A DNA stretch of 64,000 nucleotides from the NCBI RefSeq assembly GCF_029227915.1, contig NC_079886.1, positions 20,746,501 to 20,810,500 on the forward strand. Direction: 5' to 3'. Position 1 is the stretch's first letter, and every line of letters begins with the position of its first letter. Both the position numbers and the translations under genes were made by a program. Positions 24,501 to 42,290 of the stretch are shown in pieces. Source of the stretch: Hydractinia symbiolongicarpus (lineage: Eukaryota; Cnidaria; Hydrozoa; Anthoathecata; Hydractiniidae). The notes beneath the pieces were generated by a model, which saw only the letters and a list, made by a program, of their open reading frames with translations, did not search any database and had not been told where the DNA came from.

Positions 24501-27500
24501 CTTGCTAATAAAATTCAACTAATAAATAATAATAGACTAGCTGAACTACTGGCAAGATAACCGTACTTTTATTGAGAAGAAAAAATATTTTAAAGGGTCT
24601 AACCGTTTTTTCACGTTGACTTTTAAACCAATCAAAAAATCATCAAAATGTGTTCCCTTTGATATCAGACCATCTAACGCTTTGAAGTTGGAATTATTTG
24701 TAGCAAAGTTGCGATGCTGATCACCTTTCAAATGCTAGAAATCAAGTACATTTGAGTAAAGTAACTGAAAAAGTTTACACTAAAGTTGTTATCGGAGAGA
24801 AAAACAAACAATAAGAAAAAATTTTAGTTACTCATTGAGCAGCTGAATGTTTTTTAGACTTATAAAGTTTATCTCCCATTCTCAAACAACTTAATCATAA
24901 AGATGAAACAAAAAAGTTTATAAAAACTACTTGCATAAAAGTCGGATCGCTATCTTTAAGAAGAGCTTCTACGTGAATAATTTTGACGTCAGTACGTTGA
25001 ACGTCGGAAAATGATCAAAATTTTAATAAAATTTTGAGTGTTGACCTTGAACTTGTTGCTCCGTCCAAAATTAAGTCGTTGCGAACATAAACGAGTGTCT
25101 AGCGGCTGTAAAACACTATCGCGTGGCTCTTTTATTTAACAAGCGCGCCCTTGAGCAACGCAATGACGTCAAAATCGCACTAAATCTGAAATTAGTTTAA
25201 ACGAAAAGACATTTCAATATAACGTTGTGGGAATACATAACAGGTAGAATTTCTTGTTTTTTGCAATATGTATTTGCAATATGTATTTCCCAAACAAACA
25301 CTTTTTGTTTAATATTAATGTTATGAAGGTTTTTAAGGACAAAATGAGTTTTCGAAGGTTTTCCAAAAATTTCCAGTCGCTGGCCTTTTTATGACAGAAA
25401 AAAACTTTATCGTTAACACTGCCAGTCTCAAACAAATTATTTAAACTGATCACGAGATATTGAACAACGTTTGTTACCTTGTGTAAATCATGATATCTGA
25501 CTGTACAACAGTCACAATAACCTGGTCTTGATGCACGCTTCCTACAAACTTTCTGTGAAGACTCGCCTTTGTCTTCCTTATCCAAACGATCAGAATTTTC
25601 ATCACTGCAATGAAACACGTAAATTTATATAGGTTCATTTCATACGGTGAATTTAATCGGGCATACAAGTTTTAAAAGTAACCTTGCAACTAGAGGTAAG
25701 GTAATCCCTTCCCACACACTCATATCTAAAAGTGATTCTAAATCACGGCAAAAATTACTTTTTGAAAGACTAAATAAAGGCTAAATTTCATTTAATGTCG
25801 GCATTTCCAAGTAAAAAATCCTAACTGAAAAACACTCCTTTGACTTTTCCCTGATTCAGATATCCACTTTGCTCCATTTTTTGAAAAAACGCTCCATCAA
25901 AAAATTTGTTTTTTGATGTCTTTTTTTTATGCTAAAACATCTCGCTAAAATAATAATTTTTGTAATTTCCCTACTTGCGTACAGACTAAATTGGTTTCTC
26001 TTTTCAGTATACAAGCAGCATTTATAAGGATCACTATTGATGAGGAGTCGCAAAATTTCTCACAAAAAAGGAACAAGTGCAATAACTAGTGTACTAATAT
26101 TAGATGACTTAGCTAAAGCGCACACAAATTTCATCATGTTAATGATTTTCAATCAGTACGCATCAACACATTCATTAAAAATCTTAGCGTACAAAAGGAC
26201 GCCTTAACTCGTCACTAATAGAACATTAAGTATTTAAAGAGAAGAGAAAAAAGGAGAGAAAAGATGTACACCAACCTTTTTGCTTTTATAGAACATGTTT
26301 CTTCTTCATCCATTTCAGCTTCACACGTTTTTCTATCTTCTGCAGCCTTCGTTTCTTTGATGACGTCAAAAGGAGAATGCAACTGCTGAACTTGAAAATG
26401 CAATTTAGGCCACGCTTTCACTTCATAGAGGATTGGTCGAAATGCCCTAACACAATAAAAATAGAATATGGCTAAGCAAATACATGTATATGATACTTTG
26501 GCTTTTTCTATTTTTCTTTCTTTTTTTGTATATGAAAACGATAGTATGACATCTGCCCCTTACACTCCTATGTTGGCAACATGAAAGGGTTAAATGTAAG
26601 CAACAAGGATATATACCTTGAGTGAAGTAAAACTTTGCTAAATTTAGTGTGGATTTTTAATTTAGCGGTATAACAAAAGTTCATGAACATCGACTTGGAT
26701 TATAAATAAAAGAGAAACAGATTTTTCAGAAAGTGTTGCGTTAAAAATCCACTTGATCGAGATTTTTATTTCTTTTTACAGAAATTGAATATTTTGAGAA
26801 ATTTTAAATGTGATGTCGTGAGTGAAGCAAATTATTGCAGCATCCATGTAGCATACTAAAAAATGCAACATGCTTAAGTAAAATCCAGAAAATTTGAATG
26901 GTTGTTAAAAAAATGTCTACTCTTCAAAGAGATTTGAGACTTCTACACTAAAGATTTTAAGGAGGCCTGGCAATTCTTTGTTGAGGAATTTCTTTCTTAA
27001 TTTGGTGTATATTTAATAAGTAAAATGATCAAATATTTTAAATCTAGCGTTAATTTATTATGACGTATTCTCACAAAATTTTTATACACCTTACACAATT
27101 TTTCTACCTATAAGAAAACTAGAAAATATAACAAACCTTGATTGATCTTCTATTTTGAAGAAAGAGTCCTTTAATTTGTACACTAAAAAGATAAATAAGT
27201 TTTGAAAAACAAAACCAAGTTGCCGAGCAAGTCACTTTGAATATCTGTCATCATACACTAATACATGCTAATCAAATATTCAGAATAAAATGTTTGAGTT
27301 TAGCAAGTGAGATAAACAACCAAAATAGCAAATGTAAAGTTGAAATCATTTGGAATTGAATATCACGTTTATCAACTAAGGCTAAAACGAAAAACAACAG
27401 CTATATAAAAGATCCAAGATATATTAACTATGCAACTAAAATACAAGGAATATGACTAAAAAAGAAGATACTTAATGCTTTCGATAATAACTACCTTTCA

Positions 27501-30381
27501 CGTTTGGTACGGTTCTTGAATGACTTGCTTGAATCTAAAAAGGTTATTTAGCATATAGACTTTACATAAATAATCTTCTAGCATGTTCTTATTTTTAAAT
27601 CTTTTTTCTTCTTCGACGTAGTAACAAAATTCTCACCATAGGTTGGTTTTTTAATTCTTTTAAAACTTGTTTGTCTGATATCGAATCTCTTTTCTTCATA
27701 TATTTTTTCATAAAATCTAATGTTCACAGAAACAAACAAAATGAAAATATAGAATATTTTAATATATTTATATAAAAATATATATACTTGTTGTTTTACA
27801 GGATGTACACATCAAGTTCTACTGAAGTCACGACTACCACAATCCTTTGCATTTCCGTCCAGCATAATCAAACTATTAGTAAACAAACCTTCCACTGTAA
27901 ACACAACCGCTCCCAAGTTTTTGGCTTTAGCCACTGTATCTGCACTTCCTGACCCACGTTTCTAAATTGAATAACAACATAAGCTTTTAAAATTTTGTGT
28001 TAAACGTTGTACAGCCTATGGGAAAGTAATATCACAATAGTGGGTTGTAAGGTTGTATCTAATATACTTTTTGTATAACTTGCTTTGCAACCATAGGGAG
28101 CTATGTATAATTAATTTGCTATAAGACATCACTACTTAGTTTGATATTCAACCACGATGCAACTTACAGATACAAGCACTTTGTCCAGTAATGACTTTCC
28201 TCTGGTAGCCTAAAAAAAGAATGAGATCAGCTAAAAGCAAGAACCTAACTGCTACTGGTATTATGCGAGGAAAAGCAGCTTAATGCAAGAAAAAAATAGA
28301 ATACAATAAAAACAAAATAGTAGCCTTACAACAGGCGGTGGTTTCACACGCTTTCCAGTTTCAATACTAAAAATAAGATATAAAGATGTTACTAGTAAAA
28401 AAGTGGTGAAGGGTTTAGTCCTCACGACACTTAGCAGCAACTAACGAGAACTAACGTGAACAAAACTTCATATATACAACTTTAACTTCAAAATGTCTGG
28501 TGATAAGTGTGTACATTCTCGAACTATATAGTATGAAAATTTATATCCAAGAAAACCTAGTTGACAAACACACCAATCTTTCACATGAAATACATAAATC
28601 CAATATAATCAAACATACTTCTACTACAGTTGTGCATGAGGTATTCATACATTAATTACACAAAATCTTTGATATGCTACCTGTGCTGTGGAGAATCTGT
28701 ACTGTAAGGTGATTGTGCAGCAGAATATTTATTTGAAAAGCTAAAAAATAATTATGCTATATAAAAGATATTGTATATTAACATGCTTTTCAATGTTTTT
28801 CTCTATACAAGGTAAAAAGAGGATGTGTCATACAAAAGTCACATGGTACTCACTGTGGCTGAAGAGGACTGGGACCAAGTGATAAAGGGCTTGGCATTTG
28901 AGAAAATCCATCGGGTCTGACCGTAGTTTTTTGGTTCGTGATAACCAAAGAAATATCTTTGCTAAGAAAACATTCAACTGTCTAAACAAAAAAAAATGCC
29001 AGGCCTATATTAATTGAATCATTGCATCATCAATATAATGTTGATAATACTTTGAAAACTTTTCAACAGAACAGTATACATCGTCCAATGTTGTGAAACA
29101 TCACAGAAAATCAGAATTTTAAATAGTCAAATGTACACAAAACGTTTGTCATCACTTATCCTATAATGTTACTGGTGTTTTTTAAGAAAATATGTACTTA
29201 CACCACCCAGTGCTTCTATTCTTTTTGTTATTTCAGACACTGTGGTCTTTAAAGATATGTCCAAAAAAACTTTGCATCCTGACAATGGCTTTTTTCTTTC
29301 ATTGCAAAAATCCAGTTTTCGACGTCCTTTATCTTGAACTGGTTTTGCTTCTAAACAAAAGAATAAAACAAACCTGTGAATTTAGTACATTAAAATAACT
29401 ATTGTTGATTATAAAGGTATGTTATATTTTTCAATAATTAGTCCTTTTCATCAAAGTTAAATAAAAATCCTCAACATTTATCAATAAACTGAGGTGATAC
29501 AGAATTTAAAATTCCTTTTAAAGTTCATTTACAAATTCATAAGTCAGAGGACAAAGCAGGACATTTTGCTATTACTATTTTATATTCTTGAAACCAACTT
29601 AAATTACATAAAATTAAAAGAGGCGGAAAAAACAAAAAAGTGGCGTGGTAACATACCCTACCCCTGGAAAACATAATCAAATTTGTGTTCATTACTTTTT
29701 TTGCTATCAGAATAAGTAGAACAATGCTTTGTAAAAGACACTTTAGTTGTAATGTTAGAAGAAGAAAACATAGATAAATAACAAATGTAAATTTTGGGAA
29801 ATTATGTACTTAATGTTATAAAATCTACATACATAGTAACAGGATGGACACAGATTTACAACTTTATAACACTCAGAGATTATAGTATAATTTAGGAGCT
29901 AGGGTCAGATTTTAGGAGAAAACACCAAAAAACAATAAAAGCTATTCTATATCTTAGAGAAAAGAAAGAGTTAATAATAATATTTTTTCTTTTAAATGTC
30001 AGACAGGATATTTATTTTAAATTCCAATAACTATTTAGATATTATTCATTAGCACTGTTGCAAACAATCACATGTTTAATTTTTTGTAACATCTAATGAA
30101 ATAAAAAAGGTAACTAAAGATGGATGTCACCATACGCAATTTTAGGCTATTTCAGAAGCTGTGAAACGTCATCTTAAAACATGGAGAAACTCTTTACGGA
30201 TTTATGATTAAGTGCATCAGCAAAAAGATATTACAACTGGGGAAACTCTGCCCTCCTTGTCAAAAATTATTACTAAACAAATATAAGTTTAATAGAGTTA
30301 AAGTTAAGTTAGAGTAAACTTGAGAATCCATTACTTACTTTTTCTTGGACTCCGTCTCAAATTGTCTGCATTGTATGACAT
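21526..30381 (-). CDS. DBF4: DBF4, regulatory subunit of CDC7 kinase
   Basis: Fourteen exons on the minus strand: 30381-30339, 29350-29202, 28981-28854, 28740-28681, 28366-28330, 28209-28168, 27961-27889, 27716-27637, 27533-27494, 27182-27137, 26446-26276, 25604-25478, 24734-24604, 24394-21526. All phases agree; 1331 aa. Motif N (BRCT-like) starts at KPLSGCKVFLD (residue 35) with ECFLSKDISLVITN after it; GAVVFTVEDFMKKYMKK closes the region. Motif M is FFKIEDQSRAFRPILYEV to HSPFDV (about 224-261). Motif C is the DBF4 zinc finger, GYCDCC...HKHLKGDQHRNFA, with C320, C323, H333 and H339 as ligands. DBF4 binds and activates CDC7, which phosphorylates MCM2-7 to fire replication origins. The tail from about 376 is one 2.87-kb exon, disordered, with an Asp run and several Ser-Pro/basic clusters. 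Human DBF4 is about 674 aa, so the tail is unusually long. Confidence 0.95.
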
Positions 30382-32833
30382 GATCTCATTTGATATTTTT
30401 TTACTTCCCAAATGTCTCATTTTTAGATATATGCAATTTAAACTTTTTGCAGAATTTGTTGTCCAATCCACTGGTCATGCCAATACCAACATTGTTCAAC
30501 ATTTATTATATAGCTAAAATTCTAATCACATTACATCACATTTATAAAATTTTATTTGTTAGAAAAACCTGCAAGACTGAAAATTTAAGAACTGTACTAT
30601 ATGACTTTCTTAAGGGGGAATTTAAAAAATAACTGATCCAAATGTAAACAAACAACAGCATATAAGTAAACAAAAATTTAAAAAAGTTGTTTGTAGAACA
30701 CACATCTTTATTACGTTAAAAAATACATCAAACATACAGATGTATTGGTGAAGATGTATTGTTGTTAAAAAATAAAAACACATTCAAAGTGATGTTGTGA
30801 AATCAAAGCAAAACAAATTAGTTTCAAGGTTTTGTGTTTGGAATAATATTTGCATTATTTTTAGATGTTTATATGGTGTTTATATGGAGAGAAAACACCC
30901 TTGAAATCAAATCCGAGATCCTACCTAGGTTCACAAAAACAGTTTTTTCAACGTAGCTAGACAAAGTGTGAAAGACTGGAATATTATCAAAAGGGTATCA
31001 AAGGTGAGGTTTAACAGCTGCTAAGAATGTTGGATCAACCCTAACCCCAGCGTAGCTGCTAGCTACAATCTTTGCCAAAAGTGTTGAGACATTTTTTAAA
31101 ATTCCAATTATACACAATTTTTCCCCCACACCACCCAGACAATGTTGAACTCAGGTTTTTTGAAGACAGAAGTTTGCTGCTATGACTCTGCAAAGTTCCA
31201 TAAAGGGGGAGGGGATAATAAGAATCGTTATTCTGTATTTATTGCCTTTACTGTCATTAATGGTCAGTTTTTGCCTTTTTCTCAACTACTTTTGGCAACG
31301 ATTGTTAGCTAGCTAATATAGCTAGTTAACTTGATTCCAACTTGGTTAAGACTTGCAGCTAGTCAGCTAGCTAGCTATGTCCTTTTTTTCCAAAAAAAGG
31401 TAGTTAAAGTTTCATACCAGTTTAAATGGCTTTGTTATCATGATATTATTGAAGATATTATCGCACTGCCTGCAAAATCCTGCAAAACATTATCTGGTAA
31501 ATACTGGCAAGCTTTAGAACAAATATATCATGGCCTAACCTCAAATATTATTTTACCATATATTATAGAAATTAGTGGGAATTTTGCGGTCGCACTGAAG
31601 GGGAAATTATATCCTTCATATCAACTTTACGCATGACTGCCTGGTTGAGAATTTACCTTTCCATTTTCTTTTTTTTTTCCTTCATTGCAGCAACCATTAT
31701 TGAGGTCCAATGTTTACATATCTTCCCGCCAACGTGTGTATAATTTCAGGACCGTCACTCTTCTCCACCTTTGCAATAAGTATCCGAATTGTTGTTATTT
31801 TTTCTCTGATAAGGTCACAGGATTGGCAATGACTTCATTTAGCACCAGGCTGGGCGGGACTGCCCACGAATTATAACATAAAGTAATAACGCTTCTACCG
31901 AAACAAAAAGTATCTATGGCAACTGAATTTCCCTAACCAAATGGGCACGACACACGAACCTTCATTACCCGACATTCCTGGACAGCGACAGCACTCTTTA
32001 ACGTTACATAAAAATTTCAATTTACTTTAAAACACATTCTCCCCTGCACACAGGTCTTTTCGCCAAAGTTTATGCTTTTAGGTTAAAAATATCCATTATC
32101 TGCAAAAGTCTATATTTTTCTGTCGTAGCACATCTTAATTTTGAGCTTGATAATGATTTGAATTTTACTTTTTTTTTTTTTTGATGAATGAACTTTCATT
32201 TCTTTTTCCGAATGCGAAAATTTATATCCAGAACACGTTTTAATCCTATTGCAAAAGTTATTTTTTTACATTTGCAACAATAAATCTAAAATTGCGTCTT
32301 AGGTTAATTCTCAACAGACATACATCTTGTTTTATCGTTCTTAAGAAGGACCACAACAGTTGTTTTTAATGGTAGCGTTTAAAACTTTGTTTGAGCTGCA
32401 GAGAAATATTTAAAAGTTCTGCTTAATTTTAAGTGGGGTTCGAACCTACGACTTTTCCGAAAGATAATGAGCGCTTTATGGAGCTAACGATTCCAACGAC
32501 TCTTCTAAATCAATGTTGTTTTTTTGTAAATAAAACATTTAGTGGCCTTCCTGCAAGATCAGCGAAATATTTTTAGGGAAAATATTATTATTATTAGCTG
32601 GGAGTGGTCTTGACGTTTATTTCTATAAAAATTAAAGGCAGGTTCTCCCCATTTAACGAAGGTTACTGTAAAGGAAACAAATAATCTCTGCGGGTGAGAA
32701 TTTAGTATTTTGTGTCCAATTTTTGTGTAAACGCATGCGCTGTTTCAGTCGGATTTGATCACGTTGACCCAGGCTGGTCGGGTAAAAGTAGCAGCCAAAG
32801 AAGGTGCAGAGACATAACAAAAAGTATATAGCA
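30382..32833. other. Shared upstream region of DBF4 and ATP synthase subunit c
   Basis: About 2.45 kb separates two divergently transcribed genes. No coding exon is supported; plus-strand ORFs at 30320-30632 and 31331-31876 have no family resemblance. It contains GCTA-rich simple sequence near 31310-31375 and a degenerate tRNA-Lys-like sequence at 32433-32495. Both promoters should lie here, but I recognised no specific motif. Confidence 0.55.
32433..32495 (-). pseudogene. tRNA-Lys-like sequence (pseudogene or SINE head)
   Basis: On the minus strand, TTAGCTCCATAAAGCGCTC resembles a tRNA D arm and A box. ATCTTTC gives a CTT (Lys) anticodon loop, and AGTCGTAGGTTCGAACCCCA is a near-perfect T arm and B box. 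The acceptor and anticodon stems do not pair, so this is not a functional tRNA. It may be the head of a tRNA-derived SINE. Confidence 0.5.
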
Positions 32834-37278
<4,445 letters not shown>

Positions 37279-38837
37279 ATGAAAAATAAATACTTTATAA
37301 ATAACAAATACATTGTCGTGTGCATACTCGTTTTTAATTCACTTGCCCATCACACGTTACTGCTTTTGTAGTTTGGAAGAATACAAAGATTGTCCTTTAG
37401 AATTTATCTGTGTCAGGGTTCCCACCCCTCCTCATAACTCCTTAAATACAAAAGATCTTAGTTCTCCTCAAATGTCCTCAATTTTTTTGAAATGTAGGTT
37501 TTCTTTTCAAATGTTTTATATTATTTACTTTTGAATCACCACAATTTGTGGTTGCTGTGGCCTGCAAACATTACTTTTTTGTTCTGTTTGTATTTCAGTG
37601 TGTTCCTTCATTTTTTCAAGTTTTTTTCCTCGAATCTCCTCAATTTTGTATCAAAAGCTCCTTAAAAATCACAAAAGTCCTCAAATCTTTAAAAATTTTG
37701 TTTTAGAAAAGTGTGGGAACACTGTATGTGTAACGGAATAGTTTGATAGTCTATAGTCTAAATTTTCACATTTATGAAAATTTTGTATGTCTAACGGAAT
37801 AGTTTTAATGGTCTATACTCTAAATTTTCACATTTTAAAATTTCCCCTAGAGTATTGGCCGACAAGTTATTTGATTTGCTAAATCTTTTTAGACCAATGT
37901 ACATTCATAAGTTTGTTGTGAAATACATGTTTTTTTAAGCAAGTGAAATATATAATCAAGCTGGTGAAATGTTTATGCAAAATACACAATCTGACGTTGC
38001 CTTATAGAATAAGTTAAGGTGGTCCCATTTTTACCTTTAAAAGAACAGCAACAAAACTAAAGGTATAATTACACAAGGTAATGTTCAGACAGTATATTGA
38101 TGGTATAAGTCTTATTGTGTGTAATAAATTAAAAAAGTTTGTGTCCAAATAAAATACACAGGAGGACTCTTCAACGCTTGGAAAATGCTTGAGAAATTTC
38201 TCTAAGCCTGACTATGCTATCTGGTTGCCACTTTCAACACAATTACCAACCTCGATACCTCTGTCGTCTTTTTTTGTATACCTGACAAAGGCAAAGGGGT
38301 GTCGACAAGCGCAACATCGGTGAGAGACATGCACCGTGTATGCTTCTCTATACAGTAACTTAAAGCGACGACAATTCTTCTTTCAATAGGTTCTAATTGA
38401 TTGCTAATCTTCAACTTCGTCCCTAGGACTTAATTCTGCCGTCTCTTACGGTGCGCGAAAACATGAACCATACTTGTGAAAAAACTCGTAGATAAACTTA
38501 GGTTCCTGCGAGAGAAAATTGTAAGGCTTCTAGCAGACCATGCTTGAAAGAGCTGATTCGTTAGGAAGACCTATCCTCCTAGGAAAGATATAGTTGAGTT
38601 CAACCTCATTTCCATGCACTTTATTCCTCGAACTGCTTTATGGATAATTTTTGTAAGAAGTACTTTAGTTTCCGTACGTAAAATTTGTTGTTGCTCTATT
38701 TGGAAAGCGTATCACAGAATCACGCGACAGACTAGTAATCGAGACAAAAACAGATATTGCTTGTGTTATTTTCGTCAAGATAATTTAAAATTAAAAATTA
38801 ATTTATTTTAGATATTTTTATTTTTATATTTACGTTG
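37279..38837. other. Convergent 3' region between ATP synthase c and the TEX14-like gene
   Basis: About 1.55 kb without a supported exon. A roughly 60-bp direct duplication (TAACGGAATAGTTTkATrGT, then CTAAATTTTCACATTT) lies at 37728-37845. A less AT-rich block at 38160-38620 has a short minus ORF but no recognisable protein. Confidence 0.5.
37285..37290 (+). promoter_or_regulatory. Polyadenylation signal of ATP synthase subunit c
   Basis: AATAAA beginning seven bases after the stop codon; an unusually short 3' UTR if used. Confidence 0.55.
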
Positions 38838-41817
38838 TTATAATCTTAGTTCAGCATTTCTCAGAGGTTGTGATGTTTTTGCCCAATTCATTCTTTGACG
38901 TTTTCCTGCCTTCTGGAAAATTTCATACAATACCATTTGGTTTTTATTTTTGCATAAACTATATACGTCATCCCATTTTGAAGTAGCTTCATTTGGACTT
39001 TGTGTTTCTAAAACAGAAGTATTTGTATTTCATAAATGTTGCCTTTAAATTCTTTATTCGGTAAGAAAATAATGTTTCCAACCCAACAGAAGAAAAATTA
39101 GAAAGCACTGGAGGTTGACGCAAAATGGAACTTCACATTTTAATCTAACCTTTGACCATTTTTGTTGCAATGTTTTTCGTTTTCCCTCTCTTGTTAAGAT
39201 TACTCAAATACCCTTCTAAGTTCTTTATCAAATTCATTTTTAAGTCTTCTCTTTTTAACGTAGTTCCCTGCCTCGCAGTTGTAACATCTTTCACTTCACG
39301 ACGGATTGTTTTTGATTCATTCTATAATAATATCGAAAACCCAAGCCTGTCGTCACTACAATACTAAAATGCTTCATGTTCCAAATAAACATTGAGATTT
39401 TTTAATTTTCATTTTACATATATTTATTTTTTCTTGCAAGAAGATCAACACAACAACATATTAGAGAGTAAAGCATATAAAAATATCATCATTCCCATTC
39501 CAACAGCAGGTAATTATACACAAACCTGTTTAAAGCACTCTCCGTTAAACTGTTTGCACAATACTGTTGGTGTTTCTATCTTCGACAAAGGCTGCGATAA
39601 TGCTTTGTCAAACAAAAATGGCGAAAAATACGTTTTCAGACAGCTTTTTTGGGCAATTGATACGTAATCTTTTTCTGTATCAGAATTTGCTACAATGAGT
39701 GGTATAACTTCCGGTTTATCTTCTTTGCTACGATCCAATGTGTTTGTTTCATTCACGCTGTTAAATGTCACTTTTGATTCTGAATTCACCAATTGATTTC
39801 TCGTTGCACAAGAACGTGAGAAATAATTATGTTCATTCAGCACCCCATTCTTGTTATCGCCCCCTATGCTTTCTGATTGATCTTCTCCGCAGAACCTATT
39901 TTGAAATATTTGAACTCCATGTTCTCTTTCGTCCAAATAATTCCCATACCAGACAGCCAAAGCTGGAAAAGAAACGTCAGTTAGGTTTGCAGAAAAACAA
40001 AAAAAATCGTTGATGGTACTATTTCTAAATATAAAATTACCTGTAAACGTCACTTAAATGTGTCGTTTCATTATTTTTCACTACTTCAGGCGCCATATTT
40101 GGTAAATGGTAAGACCAGTGTTTTCTCGGTAGTGCTTCCACTTGATCAAATGTATGACGTGCAAACTCCATATTTCCTATTTTAGCGTTCCATTCTTTCG
40201 TAATGTAAACACTAGCTGAGTTTAAAAAGTTATGAAGAATACCTCGCTTTTGAAGATACAAACATGCCAGAATTATACCACCAAGTATATCAACTTTCCC
40301 GTTCAAACTGATTTGTACTTTTAAAATGTTGTTCACTTGGTGTAAGTTACAGTTACTGATTGGTTCCATTAACAAAATACCATGATCTTCATTAGGAGAA
40401 AAAGAAGTATAAAAACCTTGGATTAGGTTCGGGTGCCGCAGAGATCTAAAAAAAATTACATGCCAAAAATAAAATTACATGCTAAAAATAAAAATGGATG
40501 CCAAAAACAAAAATACATCGAACGAACGAAGGAACGAACGTAGGAACGAACGAACGAAGGAACGAACGTAGGAACGAACGAACGAACGAACGAACGAACG
40601 AACGAACGAACGAACGAACGAACGAACGAACGAACGAACGAACGAACGAACGAACGAACGAACGAACGAACGAACGAACGAACGAACGAACGAACGAACG
40701 AACGAACGAACGAACGAACGAACGAACGAACGAACGAACGAACGAACGAACGAACGAACGAACGAACGAACGAACGAACGAACGAACGAACGAACGAACG
40801 AACGAACGAACGTTACCTGAGCGTGTTACATTCTTTTCTTAGCAGTTCTTTACGAAAATCAGATCCATATTTAGACATGATTTTGCAGGTCAGCTTTTGA
40901 TCACCAAATCGACATGTTGTGAATTTATAAATCCCTTCTATGGTAAACATGTTCGAATTGTGCTCCAAATAAATATCGCTCATGGAAACCTGAAGTTTAT
41001 TTTCTGCATTGTCTGCGAAGTCATCAAACATTGCGTCATTTACCACGTCATGTAAGGTATCCTACAAAAATATTTTTTTAGCTTCAACAAGTAAACGGTT
41101 TTTACTTTCAGAAGTTTCTACAAATACGAAGTGTATACTGAAAATTGAAAGTAAAATCTCATATTTATTCAAAACTACTTATGCAAACCATGTGCAAACT
41201 ATTTTTAAATTTGTTATTGTTTTTTAAGTCTAAACATTAAATAAAATTCCTAACACTACATTCGCGCAAATGATTAAACCCATATATATTCTTGTAAATA
41301 AAAACCACACCTTCTATCCAATACTTAATCAGCAAAAAGGTTTTTTGCCGTATGATTGCTTTACCTACCTCATCTATGATGTTGCACCAAGTCCCTTCAT
41401 ATTGGATGAGCAAATGTAGACATGACTCATGGTTATTTATAGCAGCAATCATCACTGGTGTCACACCATTCAACGTTACACTAAAGTAAAGTTGGCAGCT
41501 ATTTTTACAAACTGGGATATGTAGCTATAGAAAATTAGTTCTAAAAATGTTAAAGTTTGCTAAAATAACTTTGATCTAATAACTGGTGTTATATTGTGAA
41601 CGTATTCATCATGCAATTTGTTTTTTTTTTACCTATTCGGATTTGCACCACGTTTTAACAAAATCTTCATCGTGGCGTATTTTCCGTTTTTAGCAGCAAA
41701 GAACAATGCTGTTTCTCTTTTGAAATTCATCGCATCTACATCAGTCCCATTCTTTAAAAAATCAACGACTTTGTTTGTTTTTCCAATGCTTGCGTAGTAT
41801 ATCATATCGACCGCCAT
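38838..41817 (-). CDS. TEX14-like ankyrin-repeat pseudokinase
   Basis: Seven exons on the minus strand: 41817-41633, 41480-41369, 41061-40817, 40445-40041, 39962-39526, 39321-39150, 39007-38838; about 575 aa. Ankyrin repeats come first (YYASIGKTNKVVDFLKNG, ETALFFAAKNGKYATMKILL, NGVTPVMIAAINNHESCLHL). A kinase-like domain follows: CKIM keeps the lysine, and SLRHPNLIQGFYTSF is in place. But the HRD position reads LHNF (no catalytic Asp) and the DFG position reads GNM, so it is a pseudokinase. MAPEVV and DVYSFGCLVWELF match subdomains VIII-IX. Vertebrate TEX14, an intercellular-bridge protein of germ cells, has the same ankyrin plus inactive-kinase order and similar HRSL/TNLE changes. Within the exon at 39962-39526 the kinase frame hits a stop (SSNISK*) and the downstream coding lies in another frame. 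Either a small intron is missed or a one-base frameshift exists. The last two exons are basic/helical. Confidence 0.75.
40515..40812. repeat. (CGAA)n microsatellite in the TEX14-like gene
   Basis: About 300 bases of near-pure CGAA, with only a few interruptions in its first 50 bases. It fills most of the 371-base intron between exons 3 and 4 and ends one base before the hexamer at the splice donor. The plus-strand NERT-repeat ORF is an artefact of it. Confidence 0.97.
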
Positions 41818-42061
41818 CTTTAATGAACGTTTTGCAAGATGTTGTTTTCTCCGTTAATTTGACGTCATAGGCAAAGCAAGTGAATTAAGACGTCGTTATG
41901 ATTAGAATTTGTAGCAGAGATAAAAGAAAAGAAAACTATTTTGTCATTGTTTTTACGCAGATATTTATTATAGCAGTAAAAAAAAATCAAAACCCAGTAA
42001 GAGAATAAAAGAAGAGAATATAAAACGCATTACAAATAGAAAAACGCGCCTCTTAAACACG

Positions 42062-42290
42062 CATCTCACAAAGGAACAAGTGCGCCTCACAAAGGAAAAA
42101 GTGCATCTCGCAAATGTACGAGTGCGCCTCACAAAGGAACAAGTGCGTCTCACAAATGTACGAGTGCGCCTCACAAAGGAACAAGTGCGTCTCACAAAGG
42201 AACAAGTGTGCCTCACAAATGTACAAGTGCGTCTCACAAAAGAACCAGTGCGTCTCACAAAAGAACATGTGCGCTACACAAAGGAGGAGG
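42062..42290. repeat. 21-bp minisatellite, 11 units
   Basis: Eleven consecutive 21-base units. Two variants interdigitate: CGCCTCACAAAGGAACAAGT and CGTCTCACAAATGTACGAGT (each plus G). Because 21 is a multiple of 3, several frames on both strands stay open, which explains the overlapping repetitive ORFs. It lies about 245 bases upstream of the TEX14-like start codon. Confidence 0.92.

Noticed and set aside
31331-31876. Two plus-strand ORFs between DBF4 and the ATP synthase gene
   Set aside because: No family resemblance, GCTA simple repeat at the start, no matching exons.
32433-32495. Functional tRNA-Lys gene
   Set aside because: T arm and D arm are tRNA-like, but the acceptor and anticodon stems do not pair.
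40498-40842. Plus-strand ORF of repeated NERT
   Set aside because: Direct translation of the CGAA microsatellite in an intron of the opposite-strand gene.
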